A DNA stretch of 64,000 nt, taken from assembly GCA_029465975.1 (NCBI GenBank), contig CM055761.1:8606529-8670528 (forward strand), given 5' to 3'. This document shows, piece by piece, positions 23,171 to 36,028 of this stretch; within the stretch, counting starts at the first letter, position 1, and each line of letters starts with the position of its first letter. Position numbers and translations under genes: made by a program. This stretch comes from Dallia pectoralis (lineage: Eukaryota > Chordata > Actinopteri > Esociformes > Umbridae). The notes under the pieces are model-generated. The model had not been told where the DNA came from. It searched no databases and saw nothing but the letters and a program-made list of their open reading frames with translations.

Positions 23171-24519
23171 CTAATACGAGAGCCATCTTCTTCAAAGATT
23201 TTCTTTGCCTCAGGAGACCGTCAGTGGCTGCTGTATCCCGTCTTTGTTTGGTTTACCCATTTGGTCCTGTGGTGATAACCAGACCATTGTTTGCCAATGT
23301 CGAAGCCCATTACTGGGCACACTCTTATTGGCGTTGCCATTTTGAGCATGGCTGTTAACTAGGTTAAGTTACAGTCTGTATGGAGCGACCAAGAGCTGAA
23401 CCCTGTACAAATCAATACATGTCACCTTCCCTTAGTTAAAGCAAGATGAACATTCATATGCACCGTGCTCCAGTGTGAGCATGTCCCAAAACCCCTCACT
23501 GCATCTGAGAGCAGAGCTGAGTGGAAAGACCTGCCTGTATCTACATGGGTGCATGTGGTCTATCTGATTGGCTCTACACAAGACATAGATGACACAAAAG
23601 AGATGAAAAGAACGATGTTTCACTCACTCTGCCCTCATCTCTTTGCATATACAAAATATTCATTCCGAATGAGTTGGCGCACAGCCAATGCTGTTTTGTT
23701 GACTTGCAACACTTTGGTTTGTTGCTGGAACTGTCCATTACCAACTTTTGCACAATCCAAGCCTTCCATAGTGATGAACATTAGGAAGGAATGATGAACA
23801 CAGTATTTATTTGCCCTCCTGTGGTTCATATCTAGCTGGTTCATATGACAATGCATAAAATAGCTTTCTCAGTAGAAGACTATAAAAACAGTGTGATAAA
23901 AACCACTTAATATTTAAATTACACTGCGTAGCTCTTATATTGGAACAATGTGAAAGATGGAAAACAGACAAAGTACCTGTTGAATATTTCAAACCAGATT
24001 TTCTTTGATAACAAAGAAATGATTGACTGTTTAATTAAGTTTAGAATATATGGATTAAATTAATGTGGTATTACAATTAATACAACTTCTGCATTTGAAC
24101 CCAATCACCCTGAATTGGAATGTTGTGCAATACTGATTAATTACATCAGGTAACAAAATAACAAATCAACCTGTCAGACACATTAGACTGTATCCATTCG
24201 CATTTGACATTTCAATTTTTTTTTTACTTTTTACACATCCTTGTAAAGGTAGAAAGATTGTAAAACATACCACATCATATCCAGACATTATGAATGTCAA
24301 GGTTGTCAACGCTTGTGGTGTTGATAAAAAACATTCAACGCTGCTACAGCTAGCCTGTTGTGGAGTGACACACTAAAGAAAATAGCTTTTTGACTAAAGT
24401 GATCTACCCCATTGTGATGGTATGGTTGCCAAGTGTTCGAATCATTCAACAGTATATTTAAAAGCCTCCATTGTTGGTCTATGAGTTACGTGCAGCCAAT
24501 AAGCTCTAACGGAAGTGCT

Positions 24520-24652
24520 TTGATTTGACATTTAGCAGTGCCTCGCTCAAGGGCACAATAAAAATGTTCTACCTTGTTAGCTACAGGATTCAATCCAGCA
24601 GTCCTTCAGCTATCAACCCAATGCTTCAACCTGTAGGCGTTCTGCTACCCTG
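24520..24652 (-). mobile_element. tRNA-derived SINE relic, minus orientation
   Basis: The segment reads tttagcagtgcctcgctcaagggcacaa, then ggattcaatcc (24586-24596), which is the reverse complement of a pol III B-box-like GGATTGAATCC. It continues 'caacccaatgcttcaacctgtaggcgttctgctaccc', the inverse of the 'GTAG..TAGAGCGTTGGGC' tRNA-like head of a SINE common in salmonids and pikes. It is decayed and not flanked by a visible duplication. Confidence 0.6.
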
Positions 24653-25679
24653 TTTGATGATCACATTACTGGGGAATTGAATTGGGGAATTGAATTGCTG
24701 GATGTATGGAATGTTTAACTATAGTGGGCGAGACTAGTTTATTTGAACACAATTTTAATAAAATCCTAGCTCTATTGTTTGAACATCTAAGACCAACTCA
24801 CACCCGGCAGGAAATGCTAAATGTAATAATAATAATAGGTTGTTGGATAACTAAATCAAAAGCAGGTCCTTATTCCCAATTCACCATAGGGTACGTAGGC
24901 GACAGGCTACAGGCATCATTCACTAGGGTTTGACTTTGTTATTGAACAAAGAACTGCGTCAACAGTGAACATTTCTTTAAAATGCTGTTAAAAAAGCAAA
25001 AAAAGGCTACATTACTAAAATCTCCTTTAACCGAGAGCTGGAAGACATCCTTAACCTTCGCCTCGATTTCACACTGTGAGATTTTTGACTTGGCTCATAA
25101 AGCCTGAGTAAGGTTGCTACAGTGCCATAGCAAGATCTATGAGCTTAGTTCTACAAGAGTCGGATATAAAAAATAGACACAAGTTTCTTCATTCATTTTT
25201 TATATATATTTTTCAAGGTCAAGACTGCAATTCCCTTCAACACAATACAATAATGAACGCGTCAATAAAATGAAGACTCAGGCTCACGCAGAAAGTGGTG
25301 AAAAATGGCTATAATTTCCGGAGCTGTCCGAATAAATCTATTAGTGATGTAGATAATTTATCAGAACGTGCTGGTTGCGTCATGGTAACAATATCTTGAT
25401 AAAATTTTGAAAGAAACTTAAGTTTTAAGATTTTAACTGGCATAAAATAATTTTATTTACCAGATATAATTTGTTGTGTGGTTCAATTGACCAGGTTGGT
25501 CTATGAGTAATGCAAGCATCTAGCCATTTTGGACCAATGGTTTTGGCATTGAAAAAATCATTTTAGCAGAAGTTCATGAGTATGGCTGTTCTGGGTTTTC
25601 CTGTCAATGCGTGTGCCGTTCCAGTGGATAAAACCTCATTGACAAATGTTTTCAGTTAACCAGTCCCCTGTGATCTAAA

Positions 25680-25990
25680 GGGCCTAACGGCTGGAGCTGG
25701 CTTCTGGTTGGTCCCATATCTCAGGACTCCCCCAGCTCTGGCAGCTGCTGTCACATCCATGCCTGACGTCATGGAGCTGGGGTGTCCCATATTTACAGGG
25801 GCTCCTCTACCTCCTGCTACGGCCGTCATCCTCCCAGACATTCCACAAATTTCAGGCTTCCATCCAGTTCGCCTCAGGCATCAGCAACAGAAGGGAGGAG
25901 GGACTGTGGGTGGGTGGGAGACTCCTGCATATTACAGTTGCTGCTACCTTGGCAACCCTGGAGAACAGACATCTGAGCGGAGGCAGTGTA
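25680..25990. promoter_or_regulatory. GC-rich island with CRE and X-box-like sites
   Basis: In AT-rich intron sequence, this island contains a perfect CRE inside CCTGACGTCATGG (25763-25775), E-boxes (GCAGCTGCTG, ACATCTGA) and TGCTACCTTGGCAACC (25945-25960), an RFX X-box-like half-palindrome. It may be an enhancer or an alternative promoter, since mammalian HuD has several alternative first exons. A 109-codon open frame crosses it on the + strand but has no recognised similarity. Confidence 0.3.
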
Positions 25991-27379
25991 TGTGCGCTGC
26001 TGTTTATTTGGTCAGCAATTTAGTCACACTAATCTAAGCACATAAAGGTTTTGTGAGGATCTATTAGTATTTGGATGCCACTATAGTGAAAAGGTTTGAA
26101 TATATTATGACCTAATATTAATCAATTGTATAGCCTTATACGGTCGCTCTATGCTGATAGTGTGGCAGGAAACAGAGAAATATGGCCACAAGCCCGTGAT
26201 AGTGGAAGCTTCATAGGTCCAGGTTCGCTGTAATCAAATTACTTTTGCTATTACCAGCTGGTCAGAATGGCCTGTCAGCTTTTCATATTTAACACACTTA
26301 CTGAAGCAACCAGTAAGTGGTTTATGTAGATTGAAAAATATGAATTATAAATGTATATTCAATCATATAATAATAATAATAATGTACATTATGTAATTTA
26401 ACTTTCTTTAGGAGATTAGCGACCAAACGTGCATTTTTAAACACTCCTCCAATGTAAATTGAATACTGAAATTTCATGCAATGATTTAAGTGGGAACCTC
26501 TACAGTTTTTTGTTTGAGGATTTCTCAATATTTGCATTTTTGTTTTAACTCCTTGGTCCTTGCTATCCAAAGTTGTTGTCGGAGCAAAGGATATTTGTCA
26601 GGGAACCAACACGATGATGAATTGACAAACTTAAATATTTTCAATTTTTCTACTAATCTTAAATCTGGCTAAATTTAAGACTGACCAAAGCAATTTGCCT
26701 GCTTCTACCTGTGGTGGGTTACCATTAGCAGGTTAGCGCTGTCATTCGGTGCAGTGCCTTTTGCCTGTCCTCTCTCATCCCATGGCGTCCTATATGACAC
26801 ATGGAGGCCATGTTCACTAACGGGATGAAGTTGACCTGAAGTTTAATGTCATCAGGGTGTTCTCTAAACCCAAACATGACCTTCATCCTTACTGTTTCAG
26901 AGAGCAGAGGTAGTAAAAAGGACTTTATTCCTGATGCTGGTCATATTACTACAAAGGATCACATTTTTGTAAAGGATACGTTTATTTTTCTCGGAAGAAT
27001 ATTGTTTTCTAGATATGAGGTCCTGCTCTGTGTACTGTCACATGTGTTAATAAATGGAATCAAAGATACAGTCAATATGTAGATGGCACTTAACATGATT
27101 TTACCAGAGGAAAGAAGACAATGAGTGAGTGTAAACAGTAACAGAGGAGGCCTGGTGGTCAACTCTTTTCCCATGGTGGGTGTGGTTATGTATTTGTGCA
27201 GGTTTTTGTGCAGCGGGCAACAATATAAGTTACCACATTGCAAGTGGCAGGACACCCGCCACACTAATTTTCTCATCTCACACATTCGGCGACCTGCTGC
27301 TCTCCAGGAAACAAATAATGGCTTAGTCATAGTGTAGCACCACCAAGAGGAGCCACTCGCTGGAAATAGCAGTGATTTG

Positions 27380-28130
27380 CCAGGGGAAAAAACATTTGGT
27401 ATGCTACCCCATTTCCCGCTTGTATTTATTTTTGACTGTACAGAGAGTGTTGAAGGCCTGGCAAGGTGGCCTCAATTAACCCGGCCCTCTCTCTCATCAG
27501 TAGTGGTTAAGGCTATAATGGGACAGCTGTTTTGAAGCATTATGGCACCGTTGTGGTAATGTCACAACTAATGAGCTCAATTACCCCCACGCACGCCGGC
27601 TACGAAACCAACGCACCTCTCTGAATCATGGGGGGGGGTTGGGCAACTATTAGCCCAGTGTTTTTAACTCAACGCGTCCTAATGGAGGAGCTCCGTGTGA
27701 ACCAAACACTAACGCTACCAAGCTGTTTATTTATGAAAAATACCCCATTAATTGATGTTAAGCATTGTCTTTGTACATATCATTCAAATATTTCCAGATT
27801 TAGGATTGGGATGGGACTGCCGTGGTTAGGAATTAAAAGTCGTGGAAGAATTAAGATCTATCCTCATTAAAATATCATTACAGCAATGCATCATTTCGGT
27901 TTGCAGTTTTAATTGACAATTAAAATATATAAGTTAATGCATCCATTAGATTAAACGGAATCAGGATAATTTTCCGTGTGCTTCACCATTAGAGGGTATT
28001 TATTATGCTATCTTAATGGGTTCTTTTAGCTTCCTGAAATGCCTTTTTTCTGTTGTTTGTCTGTAATTAGCCCTAATGGTGTTTGAAGAATTCTTCAAAA
28101 TGGCAGTCAGCCCTTCTAGTCACACATTGA
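27380..28130. promoter_or_regulatory. TAAT-rich candidate conserved non-coding block
   Basis: About 750 bp is dense in homeodomain-type cores and related motifs: CTCAATTAACC, ATGAGCTCAATTACC, CCATTAATTGATG, TTTTAATTGACAATTAAAAT, TTAATGCATCCATTAGATTA, CTGTAATTAGCCCTAATGG. No transposon or ORF is apparent. This texture is typical of vertebrate developmental enhancers. Conservation is not tested here. Confidence 0.4.
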
Positions 28131-29045
28131 TCTAGCTTCCCATTTCACACTGTAAACAACAAGAAATATGCCGTCATATGAAAGAGGAAAACATGTATGA
28201 GTTGAGCTAAAACACCGGTGCTACACTGTAATGCGCCGATAACTGATCTTATAGCGGTTGCTTTAACTGTGTTAAGGCATGCTGTGTGCTGCATTGTGCA
28301 GCGCCGCGCTTGGCTGAGCTGTGCTGTTCTGAACTACGCCGTGCTGTGCCAGGCCTGTGTGTTTATTTCAGGCAGCCAGCATGCTGAGATGAACCCGCTG
28401 GGCTATGTGCGTGCGGAGCAAGCCGTTGTTGTGACAGGCCGTGAGCTTTCCCGTCTATGTTGGTCCACAGTCTGTGCATCGCCTGCTTTCTGACCTTATA
28501 AGGGTGTGCGGTGTTTGTATATATTTTATTTACCGTATTACTTTGAGCACTGGATAATTCCCTCCATAGCGCATCATTTTTTCCGGTATTTGTGTTAACT
28601 TGCACCAAAGCATACTGTGTGTGCATCTTTGCGTTTGCGTGGTCTCCAGGAAGCAGCTAGCCTATGTATGGGCTGTTCTGTAACTGGTGGGAGGATTCCC
28701 CAAATGGAGGTACATCGTGCTGAGAGCAGCTGCTCAGCTCTCTTCTCACCTGGGGAGGGATGCCCGGCCAGGCAGAAGGTGGGGGGTGGGAGAACTCAGA
28801 TTTCCCCTCCTGCCTTGCCAACAATTGGATGTGGCAGTGACTGGTGCCAACTCCTTAAAGACACGCTGGACAGCGAACCTTGAAACAAAGGAAAAGGGAG
28901 AATTTCAACAGAGACGCATCGCTGTGTTTTGTTCAGACTCCGGCTCAACCATGTGCACACGTGTTTATATAGTGCAAGTGCTTAGAAATATACATTACAC
29001 ACTATCAGGCTCACATATTATGGTGAAGATTAGCCCTGTTTTTTT

Positions 29046-29088
29046 TCAAAGCTTATTTACATTTCAGTCATTTAGCATAGCCTTTCAG
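29046..29088 (-). mobile_element. SINE/LINE tail fragment
   Basis: The phrase ttatttacatttcagtcatttagca is the inverse of the 'TGCTAAATGACTAAAATGTAAAT' tail shared by many fish SINEs and their partner LINEs. Only the tail is recognisable. Confidence 0.4.
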
Positions 29089-31822
29089 AAATGTTTCTGC
29101 AAGGTACTAGATTCAAATTAAAAGTACTCTGTCCACTCTATAGTCCCCTCAGATTAGTGTACATTGACAGATATTTCCGTAACTCTGATCCCGCATAGGA
29201 ATGTCAATACAACAGTTGGACTTTTCATGACGGATATGACATGGAATGGCAGGTTTGAGTGACACATTATTTTAGTAAAAATTTTCACCCGCAACGACAT
29301 ACAGATTTTTAGAGTTTATACAGTTTATTTGGCCTCGTGACAAATTTCAAAGTGTTTGATATATATATTTTTTCCAATTCAATGTATGAATTTTACTATT
29401 TTGCACCTACATTTGTTTTTTAGGACAGGAGAATAAAAGGAGTTTTATTGTTTATTACCCCAGCCGGACCCTAGACAATGAAATAGGGATGTGAACATAG
29501 ATTTACGTACTTATCACTTGATTTAGCTATTCTGTATAATTTTTTAACAACCTCCCCTGTTGCCCAAACTATGAATGACTTTGAATGGCTGCAGTAGAAG
29601 GGAAATTGTTTTGTAGTTCTTGTGTAGCCCCGGGAAAGCAGGATTTGCTTTTCTGCCATTTTGTTAGTCCTACTCCGACAAGACTTAGCCAGGGGCATCA
29701 TGGCAGACAAAACTTAATCTGCTTCAATATAGGCTAAGCAAATTACCTGAGCAAATACTTTATATTTTCTATGGCGGATTCACAGCTGTAATTTGGACAA
29801 TTTCATCAATATTGCATTGACAAGCATTGACCAGCGGATACTTGAGAACCTAAACATTCCCAGTCCAGTTTATGAATATTGGTTCTAGGGTGAAACCTAA
29901 ATTCGAATTCCCGGTCTTGGATCAGAATTACATGACATATGAAGACAAAAGTTACATGGGTGAAGTGTATTTACTTAAATTAATTTGGCATAATGTCTGC
30001 ATAACTAACTAGAACCAGTTTTTGTGCTAAATTACTGTAGTAAACCCCAAAGTGGTTCGTTCTTGCATTTTGTATTGTTATTATAATTTTCTTTTCAAGA
30101 ACTAGTTATTAAACAGAAAATAAAAATGTTAAGAGTAGCTTTAGTTAGACTTCTTTCATTAGTAATTTTGTAGTAATTGGTGGCTATGTAGACTATATTC
30201 CCAAAGTAGGTTTCCCATCTCTGTATATAGCAGAGTGGACGTGACTTTTTGAGACCATAAATGCCTCTCAGAAGCAGAGTGCTGAGGGCCAGGTTGAGCA
30301 TGGTGAAGAGGGATAAGCCCTATCTATACTCACTACACACAGCACCTTCCTGAGGGCTGTATGACTGTACCCTGAACCACAACCCAGCACGTCCAGGCAG
30401 CTCAGCATGAGTGTGCTTCGGAAAACACACCTAATTTCAGCTAACCTTTTGTAAACTGAGCTTGTCAAGCCTCACGTTCTCCTTGTGGAGAAGCAGAAGG
30501 GGAAGGGGGAGATGATGCGGAGAGGGGGGCTCTTAGCAGTTGGCTGTGTTGGCTAATTGTCTACCCGCATTGAAGGGATATGAGAGGAGACGTCTGTGTA
30601 AGAGGCACTTTGATATTGAATCCATTTCCACAGGCTCACAGATGTATGGCGTTAATGGCGTAGTTCTATTTTATTGTCCAACCTTTTCCAAGTGGGTGCT
30701 GTCAGATCAGTGTCAGCAAGATGAGGTGTAAAAATAGCTGTGAAACCCTGAGATTTTCTCCAGGACCGGAGGTTTTTAATGAACAGTGGGGAAATGATAA
30801 TCCAGGGTAATCCACTGAAAGTGAGGGAGAAGCATCGTGTTTGATGTGAGGAGTACAGCTCCCTTTTGGCCTGAAGCTGCAGCCTGCCTGCCTTGGATGC
30901 TATTTACTTGGTGCTAAAGCAGCGCTGTTTTACATTTGTGATTCACTTAGTCTTTTTCAATGTGGACTTAATGCTGTCTGTTTCCATTAATGGAAATACG
31001 TGTGTTGCTTCACACGTACTTGCCACGCACTTGTGTGGTGAGTTTTTCCTCAGCTCAAAACTATCACACAGCCACAATGGCTCTGGGCGGCTTTGGGCTT
31101 CTGTTGAAAGTCGACTCGCTCATGAAAGCCGTTTCTGCCTGAAAGAAATATCCAAAGATGGCAGAAATATGTTAAGTCAAAGCAAACCAGTTATTGATGA
31201 AGCTGTTAGACGTTTATTTATTTATGTTTTAACTATGAACATTTTTCACATCTAAAAGCCAGTTGTTAAGCCAATTCTTAGAGGGTTCATTGCAACCAAC
31301 AGGCAGATTTTGTGCTGTGCTGCCGTTTTAGGGAATATTTCATAAAATGAAACTAATAGAAGATGACAAAATGAATATTAATGTGGAAAACAAACTTGCA
31401 TGCAAACAAAAATCTTTGTTCATATAATACTTGCAGTGTTTTACTAAATCTAGTGATTTAGTTACATTTACTGTTTATACAAAGACGTATATTATCATTC
31501 CATTCTTGTCGGCATGCACAATTTATCTAGACATTTCTGTGTAATGGAATTCTGAGTGGTGGGATCTGTTGTGCATTGTAATGTCCTGTAACACCATCAT
31601 ATTTCATCTGTCCATTTGAATAGTTGAAGAGTGATTTATTTGGAGTTATTTCTTGTTCTGTTAAAAGAAGGCTATACCATTTAAGAAATTGCCAAGAAAC
31701 TGAAGATTTTGTACAACAATGTGTATTACTCCTTAAACAAAAACAGTACAAACTGTCGATTGTAGTTTGAGATCTGCTGGGTATCTGGCTTTGTTGTTAA
31801 AAAACTATTTTTTGATTCACAG

Positions 31823-31926
31823 GGCAGAGTCTGGGTTATGGGTTTGTCAACTACATTGACCCAAAGGATGCAGAGAAAGCCATTAACACATTAAACGGAC
31901 TCAGACTTCAAACCAAAACTATCAAG
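31823..31926 (+). CDS. elavl4: elavl4 (HuD-like) coding exon, second half of RRM1
   Basis: This 104-nt exon encodes the C-terminal half of the first RNA-recognition motif of a neuronal ELAV/Hu protein, which binds AU- and U-rich RNA to stabilise mRNAs and steer splicing. It starts after a consensus ag and ends before gtaagt. Its first two bases complete a split glycine codon, followed by [20 protein letters not shown] and an [14 protein letters not shown] ending. The RNP1 motif (GYGFVNY) is intact. The 104-nt length is that of the corresponding exon in vertebrate ELAVL genes. The preceding exon, with RNP2 of RRM1, was not found in the window. ELAVL2/3/4 are nearly identical here; the elavl4 assignment rests on the later exons. 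Confidence 0.95.
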
Positions 31927-33666
31927 GTAAGTCTGATTGAAAAACACTTACAATGCACTGCACTCTAAAAACATCCATTTAGTCAGGGTTTATGAAATGT
32001 ATGTTTTAGCTATGCTGGGTATTGAATGAAGCAGACAAATTTACATATATGTAGAGGTAGAGTAAGAGCGAGCGGAAACATAGAGAATGGTAGAATAAAA
32101 CAGGGAGATACAAAAAATGGAGGTATAGCTGAGATGCTAATTTATAATAAACTGCCTAATATAAAGGTGAAACTAGAAAACATTTGAAATGCAGTGAGGA
32201 AAAATACAGTATCATATATGAGCCAAATATATTTTAGGGTTGGCACAAATGTGGAAAGTCAGTAGCTATACTTAGTCGCCTTTTGAATCGTGATTTTAAT
32301 ACAACATCATCAAATCTTTTAAAAAGTATTATGAATATTTCTCCAATATAATATTGTGGCCACGATATTCTCTCAATTTGTGTGGAAGCAAAAAATAAAT
32401 GCTTATAAACTACCTAGTTTTACTGTCTTGACCAATTTGTTTGGTAGCAAGCTAGCCAAAGCCAATTGCTAAGGTTAGCTAGCTAATAGCTAACAGTTTG
32501 CTAACAGACTGTACAGAAGTTTATTTAGCTTGAGCACCACTATTTAGATTAAGTAACAAATGTACATAAATGCACGGTACAAATCATTTGCCAGCTACTA
32601 GGCTTTCTGGCTAGCTACTATCATATTGGCTAGCTCAGTAAGTTGCTAAAGTTGTTTCTGACCATTGTAAAATTACCAACAAATATACATTGCATGTCAT
32701 GCCTCAAAATCATGAATTGTGTATTGTTTTTGTGTAAAAAAGAGTAACAACTATTGAAGCTCGGTGTGAAACAAATAAACACATTTTTCCATACCATGAA
32801 ATGTAATATGTTAAATGATGGCTTGATATGATCTTTCAGTATAGTTTCTTAAAATTCGATCACCTTTATCTATCAATGGTGTTAAATATCTTTATGTTAA
32901 AATGTTCGAGGGTTGTACTTTTTCACATTACATTAGTTAACCTGTCAGAGTAAGGATCCATTCTGCCTAGCTGATTCAATGCAGTAGATAGAAGGTAACT
33001 ATAGTGTAACAAATGGAGTGGCAGAACTTGTGTGAACAATGGACATTTGTTAACAAAATGTAACTATAACACAAAAACACAGAAAAAATGTACTTGATGC
33101 ATTATGTCAAACAAAAACTAACAAGACACACTGAGAAAAAGAGGAACTTAAATAAGGACAGGTGACGCCAATAAACAATACAACAAGTTTCTGTAATCCA
33201 AACGAGGGAGAAAGGGCATTAGAGTTTACGGACACGGCCATCCTGCCTTGCCAAGTCGTGACAGAGACACTTAATATGTATTTTTTGTCATTGGTATACA
33301 TACCTTAATTTAAGTACTTTGTCTTTACTTGTTGAGCAAGAATACTCTCTCTTTCCATTCATACGGCTCCGTTATGTTGTTCACTTTAAGCCATACTGTA
33401 ATCTGCTCTGCTACCATAATCCAAGCCCTCTCAGTAGCATATTTCTAAATCTAATCGGATCTAATCAGATCGGATTACACTGCCAAGCTGAATAGGAAAA
33501 GCCCATACAGAATCCACAATCCCTCGACCGCCATGAAGATGACAGGTCAACATTGTGAAGGGAAACAACCAAACCGAATCAACACAGCCCAGGCCGTTTT
33601 TAATCCTGCCTAGTGCTTTGAAGTGAACTCCGAGAGGCAAGGGCGTGGAGAGCCAGCCAGCCAGAG

Positions 33667-33690
33667 GTGTGTGTGTGTGTGTGTGTGCGC
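33667..33690. repeat. (TG)n microsatellite
   Basis: A GT dinucleotide run that ends in gcgcgtgagtgaga. Confidence 0.9.
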
Positions 33691-35883
33691 GTGAGTGAGA
33701 AAGGAGCAGTCAGCCTGACCCACAGATTCTCCAGTGCAGATCTCACCCACTGAGCATGGCTGACAGTTTAATATGAGTCACAGGGTCTGTGTTCGTAGCG
33801 TCCCATTGCCACTTATATCTCCCTAATGAACTCTGCCAAACTAGCACCCTGGCCTCCAGCGCACGCTACTGTAGCTGTGACTCTCCCCTGTCGTTCCCAC
33901 ACATCAAGCTTGTGTTCAGGCAGCCCACTTATCAATCAACAGCATGCCACGGCCAGTCCCCCTGGGCTGGCGAGAAGAGCCTATTGCCCTTTTTCTAGAT
34001 GACGTTGTCAAAACCAATATTCAGAGCTACACACACGCACACTCTCCCATTACCGGCCACTCCCGCCGTCCGCTTCCTCCCACAGCTTTTGTGTAATAAC
34101 GCAGGAGCGATCTTCCGTGTCTATCGTCCCAGAGCAGTCCAAAGAGCGTGCCCACCAGTGAGTGTTTTCCGCTCGATCACGTACATAACCCCCCCTCCCA
34201 CACGTCGGGTCTCTCATCACACATACGACACAGAGAGCGTTCCACGCGTTTTCTCTGTCTGTCCATCTCAACCAGTCAGACGGAGCACCATCTACTTCAC
34301 CTCTGCTCTCGGGTTATGGCAGCGGTCGCGCTCGCTTGAGAGCTTTAGGTCAAACCTTCTCCCTGATCCTTTTGATTTGTGATTTGCTCTTCTTAGTCTG
34401 GTCTTCCCACTGAGAAACACATTATTTAGACACTGCTACCCATATCAGTAAGGCTTTTTGTGAGAAGCTGTGAGGAAAAAGGCCCCTTTTTTACAACTTC
34501 TAATAAGTGTGTTCAAGGTCATTATCTTCTTGATATTTCAGTTCAGTGCCTAAGGGTCTTTCTTTCAGGACCAGAGGTTATCTTAAGCAGCCATGGAAAT
34601 TGAGACAGGATCCCTAATAGCTGAAGACAGTTCTGTCTTGCAGCCCGGTGTGAGAGAAGAGCTGCTGCTCTTGGTGTCATTGAACTACAGTTCACACGCC
34701 TATGTGCAGAGAAAACATTTAGGGTCCTTTTACAGTAAGACCCTTGAAGCTGTGGGATATGACTTCCCTCAGCCGAAGAAATCTGTGTCTTTGATGCAGA
34801 GCTGATTGTAGTGTAGGTTTTCATTGGTTATAGTGTACTGTAAGACTGAAGGAGTATTACATGCTTGTGTATGTGTGCCAGGTTAATTAATGCTGAATTA
34901 AGTTGACTTGCTCTGTCAGTTTAAAACTTTAATATCAATAGACCACACCCAACAGTAAGCAGAATTTTATTAGAAGTCGTATCTAAAAAAGAAAGAACTT
35001 CAAAGAAATGGAATTAATAATTCACGTCACCAAAATGTAGCGTTATTACTATGACTTGGGTTAAATCTTTTTTTTTTATTCCTTAAAGACCATTTTTTGT
35101 AATTAGTTTGGTCTGGCAATATTCTGTGATTACGGTGGGAGTCTCGTTGTGTTAATTCTCAGGGTTTTAGTGTAATATCTCTAGTGTCCCATATAGTAGC
35201 AGTAATTTCAAAAGCATGGGAACTAGTCAATAAAGTCCTTTTAAGTAAGGTTAAAAAATGTTGGCCGTGCACAACACTTCCTGCTCAACCATGCGACCCA
35301 CAAACTCATTCTTCCAGTGTCTGGCCTACATCTGAAAATCATTGACTGTGTGTGTATCCAGGTGTCGAAGATAAATATTTTTTGTAATATCAAAGAATGG
35401 ATTGCATATTCAAAATAAGGATATGTTTCCATGTTTTTTTATGGATTGACAGAACATTCTAGTACAGCGTTGCCCTGATGACCTTGTGCTTTTTGGTCTC
35501 CTATAAGCAAACAAGACATAGTGAACACTGATATTGAACATTGGTCTCCGATGATGAGCCGTATTTGTGCGTGGAACCTGAGAGTGAAACCACTAGACCA
35601 CCTTTCCACACATCTCAGACAGACAAAGAAAATTCACAGCACGTTTCCTCCCTGTCTAGCCTAGTCCCCCCACCCCATTTTACCCAGACGATATCAGGCA
35701 TACGTCACGCCCTACATTTATCTGTAAATAAATGAAGCATGCAAACAACTGCACTTACTACTAAAACGACACAAAGGAAAGAGGTAATATACAAAGAAAA
35801 CAATGACTCAAATTAAAACAGAAAGGCAGACAAAATAATAGCCAAAACGTGAACATCAAACAACCCGGCTCACCAATTATTGT

Positions 35884-36028
35884 GGGCGACAGGTGACTTG
35901 GCAATTAGAGAATCTGACCAACAACCAAAAGGTTATTCGATAAAATTCCTGAGCCGGCAAGTTGGAGAAAATGTTGTTGTCCTGTCCCTCAACAAGGCAG
36001 TTAACGTTAATTGCACCCACATCGCTCT
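35884..36028 (+). mobile_element. tRNA-derived SINE relic
   Basis: The order of blocks matches the SINE family at 24520 and 46595: 'accaacaaccaaaaggttattcgata' (tRNA-like B-box area), 'cctgagccggcaagttgga', 'ctgtccctcaacaaggcagttaac' and 'attgcacccacatcgctc'. It is in + orientation with an imperfect B box, so it is old. Confidence 0.65.

Larger units (their letters stand above)
23170..31822 (+). other. Intronic or upstream sequence of elavl4
   Basis: No coding exon was found. I searched both strands by eye for the RRM1 N-terminal exon (expected 'NLIVNYLPQNMTQEEF') and did not see it. Recognised contents are a SINE relic (24520-24652), a possible regulatory island (25680-25990), a long TAAT-rich candidate conserved block (27380-28130) and a SINE tail (about 29048-29085). 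The end of the intron has a normal acceptor (tttttgattcacag). Confidence 0.6.

Noticed and set aside
28218..28493. 91-codon frame in a 'gtgctg'-rich stretch
   Set aside because: Simple-sequence bias explains the Cys/Ala/Val-rich translation; no known domain.
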